A stretch of DNA of 35,708 nt from Aequorivita sp. Its GTDB lineage: Bacteria > Bacteroidota > Bacteroidia > Flavobacteriales > Flavobacteriaceae. Numbering within the stretch: the stretch's first letter is position 1; the number at the start of each line of letters is the position of its first letter. Below the pieces are notes generated by a model, which saw only the letters and a program-made list of their open reading frames with translations, had not been told where the DNA came from and did not search any database. The position numbers were made by a program, and so were the translations under genes. Shown here in pieces: positions 1-7,448 of the stretch. The DNA lies in NCBI GenBank assembly GCA_026646335.1, contig JAPKFY010000048.1, positions 1 to 35,708 of the forward strand. The letters are read 5' to 3'.

Positions 1-1
1 A

Positions 2-265
2 TCGGTGGATGCGGACGGATACTCGCTTGAAGGGAGCGTGGCTTGTCGGGCGCTGCCCGGATTCGATCCGGTCGAGCACCCGCGGATCGGTTTTTTCGTC
101 ATCGTGGAGGATAGCGAACTGGCGTTGAGTTATAGCTATCGTTGCCAATATGAATTTGAGGATTGTGAAATAGGCAAAAAACTGATTGACAAGCTCGAAA
201 AACAATTTCCAAATAATGAGGACATCAAAGCAGTTAAGGCCATTTTTGTGCATTGGGGAGCATAA
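2..265 (+). CDS. 3' end of an unidentified gene, cut by the window edge
   Basis: The frame is open to the left edge, so the first GTG (position 5) need not be the start and the true beginning probably lies outside. About 87 codons remain. Two parts look different. Roughly the first 130 bases are GC-rich, with codons such as CGG, CCG and CCC, and encode a segment around GFDPVEHPRIGFF. The rest is AT-rich like the window and encodes a lysine-rich helix-like tail ending HWGA. The first part faintly recalls planctomycete-type hypothetical proteins with an FDPxEHPRxGF motif, but that is memory, not a search. The gene converges on the ECF sigma gene, with only 29 bases between the two stop codons. 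No function is proposed. Confidence 0.5.
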   Translation, partial: SVDADGYSLEGSVACRALPGFDPVEHPRIGFFVIVEDSELALSYSYRCQYEFEDCEIGKKLIDKLEKQFPNNEDIKAVKAIFVHWGA

Positions 266-294
266 AAAAAGGTATTAAAAGGAATTTTAACGTT

Positions 295-960
295 TTAAAT
301 ACATTTCATCACTTTTTCAACCATTAAATCACATTTATGATTGCCAAATTCAAAGATGGAAGCGTCATGGGTTGTTTTGAAGAGTTCTTCCTTTAGTAAA
401 TTTTTGGCGCGGTGTAGGCGCACTTTCACATTGCTATCGGTGAGTTTCAGACACGCTGCGATCTCTGGATTACTCAAGCCTTCCACTTGCTGAAGCACAA
501 AAACTACTCTGTATTTTTCTGGAAGACGGTCCACAGCTTGTTCCACCAAAGCACGGGTTTCAGTCTTTATGGTTTGTTTTTCTGGATTCATATTGTTTGT
601 ATCTGGCAGTTGAAAAACGTTTTCCAAACTTTCCGTTTTTCCGTAATTTGTTACTAGCCTTTTATTTTTTCGTATATGCTGCAATGCTTCATTAATGGCT
701 ATTCTGATAAGCCAAGTGGAAAAGGAAGATTGATTGTTGAATTGTTGCAATTTAAGATATGCCTTTACATAAGCATCCTGCATAATATCCCGAACATCAT
801 CTTCGGAATGGATATAACTTCTTATTACTCTAAAAAGACGTTGGTTATATCTTCGCAACAAAATCTCGAAAAGTTCCTTCTCACCTTCCAACACACGTTC
901 CACTACTTTGGAATCGGACAATTTGGTCAAGGCGAATCTGTCTGGTTGTATCGCATTCAT
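295..960 (-). CDS. RNA polymerase sigma factor, ECF subfamily
   Basis: This is an extracytoplasmic-function sigma factor of 221 residues that would direct core RNA polymerase to a small regulon. Region 2 spans about residues 28-101: a DDVRDIMQDAYVKAY helix for the -10, then STWLIRIAINEALQHIRKNKR. Region 4 spans about 144-193, LPEKYRVVFVLQQVEG followed by a helix-turn-helix with SNPEIAACL and NVKVRLHRAK. A tail of about 25 residues containing HKCD follows, as in some Bacteroidota ECF factors. ATG at 960 is the first start in frame. No anti-sigma gene lies beside it. The only divergent partner is the DoxX-like membrane protein at 1066, and both genes sit behind identical mirrored promoter-like elements, which suggests autoregulation and a shared regulon. 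Confidence 0.93.
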   Translation of the reverse strand: MNAIQPDRFALTKLSDSKVVERVLEGEKELFEILLRRYNQRLFRVIRSYIHSEDDVRDIMQDAYVKAYLKLQQFNNQSSFSTWLIRIAINEALQHIRKNKRLVTNYGKTESLENVFQLPDTNNMNPEKQTIKTETRALVEQAVDRLPEKYRVVFVLQQVEGLSNPEIAACLKLTDSNVKVRLHRAKNLLKEELFKTTHDASIFEFGNHKCDLMVEKVMKCI

Positions 961-974
961 ATTGTGTTTTTCTT

Positions 975-1040
975 TTTAGATGCCATAACTCGTTTAAAGT
1001 TACAAATTTTTGTAACCGTTGTTTTTTAAAAACATCTAAA
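975..1040. promoter_or_regulatory. Mirror-image divergent ECF-type promoters sharing an 18-bp palindrome
   Basis: A perfect palindrome, GTTACAAATTTTTGTAAC, lies at 999-1016. Reading outward to the right, TTTGTAAC (1009-1016) is followed after exactly 16 bases by CATCTAAA (1033-1040). Reading outward to the left on the minus strand, the same TTTGTAAC (1006-999) is followed after exactly 16 bases by the same CATCTAAA (982-975). GTAAC-like -35 boxes with a -10 box about 16 bases away are typical of ECF promoters. This geometry fits two back-to-back promoters read by the same ECF sigma factor, one for the sigma gene itself and one for the 1066 gene. It is not the housekeeping TAnnTTTG pattern. 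Confidence 0.7.
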
Positions 1041-1065
1041 CCATAGAACTTAAAATAAAAAAACT

Positions 1066-1458
1066 ATGACAACAGTAGCAAACAGTATCGAAATCAACAA
1101 AATACAAACCCTTATGAAATACGTCTTTGTGATTGTGCCAATTGTGGCGGGTCTGGACAAATTTTTTAACATTTTAGTGCAATGGGATACTTATCTTGCA
1201 CCTTCCACTTTAGAGGCGCTTCCGTTTAGCGGAGCAACATTTATGATGATTGTTGGCGTAATAGAGATTATTGCCGGAGTCATCGTGCTTACCAAAACAC
1301 GGTTGGGCGCATACATCGTGTCAATCTGGTTATTGCTTATCGCCCTGAGCCTCCTATTTACTTGGCATCACCCAGACGTGGCCGTGCGCGACATAGTGAT
1401 GGCCATATCTGCATTTGTTTTGGCAAAGTTGAGCGCTCCTGAAATTAAAACATACTAA
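1066..1458 (+). CDS. Four-helix DoxX-like inner-membrane protein
   Basis: A 130-residue hydrophobic protein with four predicted membrane helices at about residues 16-35, 55-77, 81-99 and 107-125. The first helix contains the FVIVPIVAGLDKFFNIL motif seen in small DoxX/DUF417-like proteins of flavobacteria. The reaction is unknown; the wider DoxX family is linked to thiosulfate or quinone-related redox and stress protection, but nothing here fixes a substrate. ATG at 1066 follows an A-rich leader 25 bases after the CATCTAAA element at 1040. The gene is divergent from the ECF sigma gene and is its most likely target. A strong terminator (1492-1536) follows, so it is probably transcribed alone. 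Confidence 0.7.
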   Translation: MTTVANSIEINKIQTLMKYVFVIVPIVAGLDKFFNILVQWDTYLAPSTLEALPFSGATFMMIVGVIEIIAGVIVLTKTRLGAYIVSIWLLLIALSLLFTWHHPDVAVRDIVMAISAFVLAKLSAPEIKTY

Positions 1459-1491
1459 TTCCCTCATTCCAATTTTCCTTTGTGTTTTTAA

Positions 1492-1536
1492 AATCTTCTC
1501 TATCGTTTTAAATTGCGGTAGGGAAGATTCTTTTTT
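1492..1536 (+). terminator. Rho-independent terminator after the DoxX-like gene
   Basis: A 14-bp stem pairs 1492-1505 with 1516-1529, including two G-U pairs, around a 10-base loop (1506-1515). It is followed by a C and six T residues. It sits 33 bases after the stop codon at 1458 and separates that gene from the kinase operon. Confidence 0.8.
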
Positions 1537-1682
1537 AACGTAATCTAAGTTGGCTTTAATACTGAATAAATGATTTCGGATCCCATCAGAAATGGAAAAT
1601 ATATTCAAATAAATGTCCAATTATAGTCATAGAAAAAAAATAATCGTAAATTTAGAATCAACAAACAACCCATTTTCATAAA

Positions 1683-3560
1683 ATGAAACGACTATTACTC
1701 AGTGTAGTATTAGCTTGCGTTTCGTGGAGTAGTCTTCCTCAAACTCCTTCTCAGACACAAGAAGACACGCTTAAAAGTTCCACTTTGGATATAGTTCCAA
1801 TAGTTGAAGACACCCTACAGCAATACGAAAACTTCAAAAAAACAATTCAGCTTTCCCAAAAAAACAAGGATTTTAATACCCTTGGTGAAGCTTACATCGG
1901 TTTGGCAAAATGGCACGAAGACCATACAGTGTTAGATTCATCTATAGTTTATCTTCAAAAGGCTATTGCTGTTTATAAGAAGCAAGACGAGTCAAAATCT
2001 TTGGCAAATACCTACCTTTTATTAGTAGCTAATTACAGTGGTACAGCAGAATATGATAAAGCTTCAGAAGCCGTTTATAAAGCGCTAGCCATTTATGAAG
2101 AAATTGGCGACCAACGTGGTGTTGCGCAATCTTATACGAAAATAAGTGACTTGCTATATTATTCTGACAGTTATGCCGAAGGCGCGGAATATTGTAAAAA
2201 AGCAATCGCCATCCAAGAAAAATACGGCTATGAGGAAGACATGGCGCTCTCCTATCGCCGACTTGCTGAAAACCAGCTTTTTTTAAGCAATCTGGAAGAA
2301 AGCTTGGCAAGCATGAATCGGGCCATCGATTTATACAAAAAAGTAGGTATCATCGATGCCCCACTTTTGGCCTGTTACAATGGCCGCGGGAATATTTATA
2401 AATATATGGAACGCTATGACGAAGCCATTGCCGACTACAACAGGTGTTATGAGGGCGCAAAAGAGATAGGGCTGGAACGTTACATGATGCCGCCTACCGC
2501 CAATATAGGCCACGTTTATATTCTACAAGGAAAATATGCCGAAGCCCTACCCTACAACCTTAAGGCCATAGAAATTATGAAACGCATTGGCAACACCAAA
2601 AACCTTTGGGAAAACTATATGCATGTTTCCAATATTTACAGCAAATTGGGCGATTATAAAAATGCCTTGGAATATCACGAGCTATATGAACAAGGCCATT
2701 CGGAATACCTCAACACCATTATTGCGCGGAAGGATAGCGAACTGCAAGTAAAATATGAAACGGCGCAAAAGGATATGGAAATTCTGGACCAAGAGGCAAA
2801 AATTTCGCAACAGCGAAAAACACAAATCCTCTATATTGGCATAGCCGGATTGCTTACCGTTATTCTCTTCGGAATGTATTTTACATTGAAGAACATTCGC
2901 AAAAAACGAAAGGCCCTTTCCCTATTGAATGTAGAACTGGATGCCAAAAACAAACAGAACGAACTGCTATTAAAAGAAATTCATCACCGCGTAAAGAACA
3001 ACCTGGAAATGGTGAAAAGTCTTATCGCTTTACAATCGTCTAAACTGGAGGATGGTGCCAGTAAAGAAGCCATGCTAGCCAGCCAAAATCGCGTTCAGAG
3101 TATGGGCATTATTCATCAAAAATTGTATCAAGGAACCAATCTAGGCGCAATTGAAATGAAGGATTATTTCGTGAATTTAGGGGAAGGCATTTTAGATACT
3201 TTCAATGCGGAAGACAAAGTGAAAATTGAATGTGCGATGGACGACCTCAACCTGGACGTAGATACAGCAGTACCCATCGGACTTATTGTGAACGAGCTTT
3301 TAACCAATTCCCTAAAATACGCTTTCCCAGACGGGGTAAAGGGGCAGATTAACATTAGCCTTACCCAAAGAGATAACGATCTTTTACTGAAAGTTTCAGA
3401 CAACGGCATCGGTAAAACGGAAGGTTCAAAACCAAAAGGGACCGGTTTTGGCACGCAACTGATACAGCTGCTCACCCAGCAGCTGAATGGCACTATTTCG
3501 GAAGACCACAAAAACGGAACCGCGGTGGTTTTCAACTTTAAAAATTTCAAAATAGCTTAA
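1683..3560 (+). CDS. TPR sensor histidine kinase (HisKA_2 type)
   Basis: A 625-residue membrane sensor kinase. A signal peptide (about 1-20) is followed by roughly six to seven TPR units (about 60-345) predicted to be periplasmic, a coiled coil (345-378), one membrane helix (about 382-401) and a cytoplasmic kinase. The HisKA_2 dimerisation segment has KEIHHRVKNN (431-440) with H435 the likely phosphate acceptor. The ATPase domain shows an N box NELLTNSLKYAF (537-548), G1 DNGIG (573-577) and G2 GTGFG (586-590), so the protein should be active. The TPR domain is the probable ligand- or protein-sensing part. Its stop overlaps the ATG of the response regulator by one base, so the two are translationally coupled and form a two-component pair. 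Confidence 0.93.
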   Translation: MKRLLLSVVLACVSWSSLPQTPSQTQEDTLKSSTLDIVPIVEDTLQQYENFKKTIQLSQKNKDFNTLGEAYIGLAKWHEDHTVLDSSIVYLQKAIAVYKKQDESKSLANTYLLLVANYSGTAEYDKASEAVYKALAIYEEIGDQRGVAQSYTKISDLLYYSDSYAEGAEYCKKAIAIQEKYGYEEDMALSYRRLAENQLFLSNLEESLASMNRAIDLYKKVGIIDAPLLACYNGRGNIYKYMERYDEAIADYNRCYEGAKEIGLERYMMPPTANIGHVYILQGKYAEALPYNLKAIEIMKRIGNTKNLWENYMHVSNIYSKLGDYKNALEYHELYEQGHSEYLNTIIARKDSELQVKYETAQKDMEILDQEAKISQQRKTQILYIGIAGLLTVILFGMYFTLKNIRKKRKALSLLNVELDAKNKQNELLLKEIHHRVKNNLEMVKSLIALQSSKLEDGASKEAMLASQNRVQSMGIIHQKLYQGTNLGAIEMKDYFVNLGEGILDTFNAEDKVKIECAMDDLNLDVDTAVPIGLIVNELLTNSLKYAFPDGVKGQINISLTQRDNDLLLKVSDNGIGKTEGSKPKGTGFGTQLIQLLTQQLNGTISEDHKNGTAVVFNFKNFKIA

Positions 3561-4330
3561 TGGAAAGAGCCGTAAAAATATTGATTGTGGAAGATGAAAT
3601 GGTCATTGCGGCAAATATCTCTTTACAGCTCAGCGAACTGGGTTATGAAGTAACGGGAATTTTGCCCCGCGGGGAAGAAGCCCTTGCGCACGTAAGGGTA
3701 GAAATACCAGATATTGTCTTGATGGATATTCAGCTAAAGGGAAAGATGGACGGGATTGAAACTGCACAGCTAATGCAAGTTGATTACAACATACCCGTAA
3801 TTTATCTCACCGCAAATACCGATGATGCGCACTTTAACCGCGCCAAAGAAACACATCCATATGCCTTCATTTCTAAACCCTTCAAAAAGCTGGATCTGCA
3901 ACGCGCCATTGAACTTACGGTTGAAAGAATACTATTGGAAAAATCTCCAGAAAATTTCGAAAAAGAAAATGGTTCTGAATCCAACACTTTAAATGGAAAT
4001 ACCCCAGATTTCATTTTGAACGACCGGATTTTTATTCGGCATAATGAAAAAATGCTGAAAATAGACATCCAGGACATTCTTTACATTGAAGCAGACCGCA
4101 ATTATTGTCGTATTTTTTCACAAGGCCGTGAATATCTTTTGGTAATGACCTTAAAGGACCTTGACGAAAAACTTCCGCAGAAACATTTCCTTAGAATTCA
4201 CCGAAGCTACATCATCAATCTTTCCCAAATAGACGAAGTGGCGGGCACACACGTGGTCATTTCAAAAAAAGCAATCCCGATGAGCAAAGCCACGCGGGCG
4301 GAACTTCTTAAGCGGCTGCAAACCATTTAA
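3560..4330 (+). CDS. Response regulator with LytTR DNA-binding domain
   Basis: A 256-residue regulator and partner of the overlapping kinase. The receiver domain (about 5-122) has the acidic pair E11-D12, phospho-acceptor D56 in IVLMDIQ, T84 in YLTAN and K106 in SKPF, so all key residues are present. A linker leads to a LytTR domain (about 150-255) with IEADRNYCRIF and HRSYIINLSQI. LytTR proteins bind imperfect direct repeats upstream of their targets. No convincing pair was found upstream of the next genes, so the regulon is unknown. The plus-strand cluster that follows is a reasonable but unproven target. Confidence 0.94.
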   Translation: MERAVKILIVEDEMVIAANISLQLSELGYEVTGILPRGEEALAHVRVEIPDIVLMDIQLKGKMDGIETAQLMQVDYNIPVIYLTANTDDAHFNRAKETHPYAFISKPFKKLDLQRAIELTVERILLEKSPENFEKENGSESNTLNGNTPDFILNDRIFIRHNEKMLKIDIQDILYIEADRNYCRIFSQGREYLLVMTLKDLDEKLPQKHFLRIHRSYIINLSQIDEVAGTHVVISKKAIPMSKATRAELLKRLQTI

Positions 4331-4374
4331 CAATTCAGAATTAATTTCCCCTTCGGCAAATAAAAACCCTTCTT

Positions 4375-4397
4375 CGGACAGTTTTAAAGGCTGTTCG
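4375..4397 (+). terminator. Possible weak terminator hairpin after the response regulator
   Basis: A 7-bp stem with one G-U pair (4375-4381 with 4391-4397) encloses a 9-base loop, 44 bases after the regulator stop. No T-run follows immediately; a TTTTT tract comes about ten bases later. It may end the two-component operon but is weak. Confidence 0.35.
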
Positions 4398-4482
4398 TCC
4401 TAAATCGTTTTTCCTTCTTCTTGATTGTCTGTTACTTAGACCCACTCCCCACAACATTTGTTTCACAATTAAACTTTCAATT

Positions 4483-4713
4483 ATGAAAACGATACTTTTT
4501 ATGGGGTTTGCAACGGCTCTTTCATTAACCACTTGCGAACAAGACGAATACTACGCACACCCTTAACCAGAACTAATAACTCATAACCCAGTAAATGAGG
4601 CCTATTATATGAAGGAAAGAATCCAGAAAGAGATCGGTTTTTCGGATTGCCTAAAAATTACCACAGACTTGAACCAATTAAAAACACACTCAAAAAACAT
4701 CGCAAAAAATTAA
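4483..4713 (+). pseudogene. Small lipoprotein gene interrupted by an in-frame stop
   Basis: ATG at 4483 opens a 27-codon frame with a lipoprotein-like start (MKTILFMGFATALSLTTC, then EQDEYY) that ends at TAA 4564-4566. The same frame then stays open for 48 more codons to TAA 4711-4713 and reads as ordinary protein (for example EAYYMKERIQKEIGF). The signal peptide resembles that of the next gene at 4768, so this may be a decayed, shortened paralogue. It could also be a genuine 27-residue lipopeptide followed by chance open sequence. It occupies most of the 437-base gap between 4330 and 4768. Confidence 0.4.
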
Positions 4714-4767
4714 CCGTGAAATTTAATCAGAATAGCATACTACTAATCAATTTAAACATTCAAAATC

Positions 4768-5295
4768 ATGAAAAAACTAATCTTTTTAGGACTTGCAATA
4801 GTCCTTTCGTTAAATGCCTGTCAGCAACAGGAAAAGCGTTACACCCAGCAATCGCCAGAAATAGACACTTATAAAAAAGTGATTGAAGCTTATGATAAGC
4901 AAGATTGGGAAGCAATGGCTAGCCATTATGCAGATACCGCAAAAATAATGAATAATGTAACAGAAAAGGAAGCTCAAACCCTAGCAGAATTGGTTGCTAA
5001 TGATAAAGAAGACGCCGCTCTCTTTTCAAGTTGGGAATATGTAGACGACCAATCTGAATATGAAATGGTTCTAGACGACAAAGGCAAAACATATGTAAAC
5101 TTTTGGGGACTCTGGAAAGGAACCCTAATAGCCAATAATAAAACGTATACCATACCAACTCACATTACTGCCCAATTTGTTGATGGCAAAATAGTAAAAG
5201 AGTTTGGCTATTGGGATCTTTCAAAAATTATGCTGGATTTACAAGCAATGCAACACGCAGACACAACAGCTGTGGGTAATACAAAAAATCTATAA
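4768..5295 (+). CDS. NTF2/SnoaL-like lipoprotein
   Basis: A 175-residue lipoprotein with a signal peptide and lipobox ending at C18 (LSLNAC). The mature part begins EIDTYKKVIEAYDKQDWEAMASHYAD, the usual first helix of NTF2/SnoaL-like cone-barrel domains, and later has FWGLWKG and a FVDGKIVKEFGYWD strand pair as in SnoaL-like ester-cyclase relatives. Such domains bind or cyclise small hydrophobic molecules; no substrate can be read from the sequence. It lies 8 bases before the alcohol dehydrogenase and is the first intact gene of the long plus-strand cluster. It is likely anchored on the periplasmic face of a membrane. Confidence 0.75.
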   Translation: MKKLIFLGLAIVLSLNACQQQEKRYTQQSPEIDTYKKVIEAYDKQDWEAMASHYADTAKIMNNVTEKEAQTLAELVANDKEDAALFSSWEYVDDQSEYEMVLDDKGKTYVNFWGLWKGTLIANNKTYTIPTHITAQFVDGKIVKEFGYWDLSKIMLDLQAMQHADTTAVGNTKNL

Positions 5296-5303
5296 ATTAA
5301 ATA

Positions 5304-6320
5304 ATGAAACAGATGAAAGTTAACGGATACGCAGCCAGTGGGCCAAAAGCAAAACTAACGCCTTATTCTTATGAATTAGGAGCGATAGGTCCTGAACAAG
5401 TTGATATTAAAGTTTCCTATTGTGGCATTTGTCATTCAGATTTAAGTATGATAAATAATGAATGGGGAATGACTCAATATCCCATTGTTCCTGGCCACGA
5501 AATAATAGGAGAAGTAATAGCTGCAGGTAATGCGGTTAAAAATGTGAAGGTTGGAGATAAAGTAGGATTGGGGTGGATGTCATCTTCCTGCATGAGTTGC
5601 GAGCAATGTATGGACGGGCACCACCACCTCTGCTCTCAAAGTGAAGCTACCATTGTAGGTAGAAACGGTGGATTTGCCGATTATGTTCGTGGGCATTGGT
5701 CCTGGGCCATTCCGCTTCCAGCTGCTATAGATATGAGTAAAGCAGGGCCCCTGCTATGTGGAGGGATTACAGTTTTCAACCCAATAATATTAGCTGGTGT
5801 AAAACCCACAGATAAGGTTGGCGTCATCGGAATTGGAGGATTAGGGCATATGGCTATCAAGTTCTTAAAACATTGGGGATGTGAAGTGATTGCCTATAGC
5901 TCAAACCCAGATAAAAAGAAGGAAATCTTAAATATGGGAGCCAGCCAAGTAATCAATTCAACAGCTCCTGAAGAATTAGAACGCATCGCTGGAAAACTAA
6001 ATTTTATTCTCAATACCACTAATGTAACATTGGATTGGAGTTCGTATTTGACCGCATTGGCACCGAAAGGAAAATTTCATACCGTAGGAGCTGTATTGGA
6101 GCCAATGGCAATTCCTGCATTCAGTTTGATGTTGGGCGAAAAAACAGTTGGAGGAAGCCCGATAGGCAGTCCTGCATTAACTAAAACCATGCTAGATTTT
6201 TGTGTAAGACACAATATTTATCCAGATGTTGAGGAATTCCCGATGGCAAAAGTAAATGAAGCAATTGAACACCTAGAAAACGGGAAAGCGCGATTTAGGA
6301 TAGTATTGAAAAATAAATAA
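5304..6320 (+). CDS. Zinc-dependent alcohol dehydrogenase, NAD(P)(H)-dependent
   Basis: A 338-residue cytoplasmic medium-chain dehydrogenase of the cinnamyl-alcohol/YahK-like branch, interconverting alcohols and aldehydes with NAD(P)(H). Catalytic zinc residues are C40 in CGICHSD and H65-E66 in PGHE. The structural zinc site is complete with C96, C99, C102 and C110. The Rossmann motif GIGGLGH lies at about 176-182. Length is normal for the group. No export signal is present, unlike the lipoprotein 8 bases upstream, with which it is probably co-transcribed. The physiological substrate is unknown; related enzymes reduce a broad range of aldehydes. Confidence 0.92.
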   Translation: MKQMKVNGYAASGPKAKLTPYSYELGAIGPEQVDIKVSYCGICHSDLSMINNEWGMTQYPIVPGHEIIGEVIAAGNAVKNVKVGDKVGLGWMSSSCMSCEQCMDGHHHLCSQSEATIVGRNGGFADYVRGHWSWAIPLPAAIDMSKAGPLLCGGITVFNPIILAGVKPTDKVGVIGIGGLGHMAIKFLKHWGCEVIAYSSNPDKKKEILNMGASQVINSTAPEELERIAGKLNFILNTTNVTLDWSSYLTALAPKGKFHTVGAVLEPMAIPAFSLMLGEKTVGGSPIGSPALTKTMLDFCVRHNIYPDVEEFPMAKVNEAIEHLENGKARFRIVLKNK

Positions 6321-6355
6321 TTATTTAGCCAAACCCTGCCGAGAAAAACAATACC

Positions 6356-6420
6356 GGAGTAATACTCCATAAGGCCCGACAGGCATTGCTCGTGAGGAGG
6401 CAACCAACCTGTTGGGTCTT
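6356..6420. repeat. Palindromic intergenic element (two hairpins)
   Basis: A small hairpin pairs GGAGT (6356-6360) with ACTCC (6364-6368). It is followed by a 13-bp stem, 6371-6383 with 6408-6420, containing two G-U pairs and a core of the CCCGACAGG / CCTGTTGGG type, around a 24-base loop. CCTGTnGGG palindromes recur between genes in flavobacteria as dispersed repeats or terminators. No good T-run follows, so a dispersed repeat or mRNA-stabilising structure between the dehydrogenase and the epimerase gene is more likely than a simple terminator. Confidence 0.5.
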
Positions 6421-6472
6421 TATAAAAATCCCCTTTTAAATTAAAAGCCAACCGTCTTTACGGGAATACATT

Positions 6473-7411
6473 ATGAAAACAGTAGGAATAATAGGAGGTT
6501 CAGGCTTTATAGGAAGCCACACAACTCATATATTTTTAAAAGAAGGATACAACGTAAAGGTATCTGTTACCGATATTAAAAAGAGTGAAAAATACCAACA
6601 TCTTTTCAATCTTGAAAATACGGACAACCTCAACATAAGTGCGGTAAGAGTAGAAGATTTGGGAACGTTGAAAGATTTTATCAGCGATTGCGAAATTGTT
6701 GTACACGGCGGCACGCCCTTTCAACTGGATGTAAAAGATCCGCAAACAGAACTTTTTGATCCTACAATTAAGGGAACGGAAAATTTTTTGAAAGCAATAA
6801 GCGAAACTCCTTCAATTGAAAAGGTTGTTTTAATTGCTTCGGTGGCAGCTTATAATACCAATTTTCCCCTTCCGGCAGGAAGTAAAAACCCGAATGATAC
6901 TTTCAACGAAAAGGATACCCCTTTTATGAGCGAGGAAAGCCATCCGTATGCACAGGCAAAATTTCTTGCCAATCAAACGGTGGAAAAATTTATAAAGGAA
7001 AACCCAAAGCTTTCTTTTGAAATCATTTCAGTCTCACCGGTTGGGGTTATGGGGAAATCTTTATCAAATAGGGAAGATTCAACTTCAACGGGGCTGCAAT
7101 TTCTATTTAAAAACAAAATTGCCCCCAATCCATTTGTGCAAATGCTCTATGACATCAATGCGGAAATGGCCATAGTAGATGTTAGGGATGTTGCGGAAGC
7201 CATCTTCAAAGCTGCTACGACTTCCGGTTTGCACGGTAAAAACTATTTGTTGAGCAGCGAAACCTATTCGGTTAGCGACATGAACCTGATGCTTAACCAC
7301 CAAGCCCCAAAAAACAAAGCAAGTGTAGTTTATGAAAACACTTTGGCAATCAACGATTTGGGAATGAAATTCAGACCTGTTCAAGAAACATTAAACAATT
7401 ATTCAAAGTAA
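6473..7411 (+). CDS. NAD-dependent epimerase / dihydroflavonol-reductase-like protein
   Basis: A 312-residue extended short-chain dehydrogenase. The dinucleotide motif GGSGFIGS is at 8-15. The catalytic set is S123 (VLIASVAAY) with Y159 and K163 (YAQAK). The C-terminal half has the VDVRDVAEAIFKA motif typical of the dihydroflavonol 4-reductase/aldehyde-reductase-like group, which reduces carbonyls on varied small molecules with NADPH. It is cytoplasmic, with no signal. It sits after the palindromic element and 37 bases before the next NTF2-like gene, inside the same plus-strand series. The substrate is unknown. Confidence 0.85.
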   Translation: MKTVGIIGGSGFIGSHTTHIFLKEGYNVKVSVTDIKKSEKYQHLFNLENTDNLNISAVRVEDLGTLKDFISDCEIVVHGGTPFQLDVKDPQTELFDPTIKGTENFLKAISETPSIEKVVLIASVAAYNTNFPLPAGSKNPNDTFNEKDTPFMSEESHPYAQAKFLANQTVEKFIKENPKLSFEIISVSPVGVMGKSLSNREDSTSTGLQFLFKNKIAPNPFVQMLYDINAEMAIVDVRDVAEAIFKAATTSGLHGKNYLLSSETYSVSDMNLMLNHQAPKNKASVVYENTLAINDLGMKFRPVQETLNNYSK

Positions 7412-7448
7412 AATCAAACAGAATATTAACCAAGTAAATACATAAACA

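Noticed and set aside
3164-3550. Minus-strand frame of 128 codons inside the kinase
   Set aside because: It is the complement of the conserved ATPase domain and has no protein features of its own.
4380-4450. LytTR binding direct repeats upstream of the lipoprotein relic and cluster
   Set aside because: Several GTT cores are present, but flanking bases and spacing do not match the known direct-repeat pattern.
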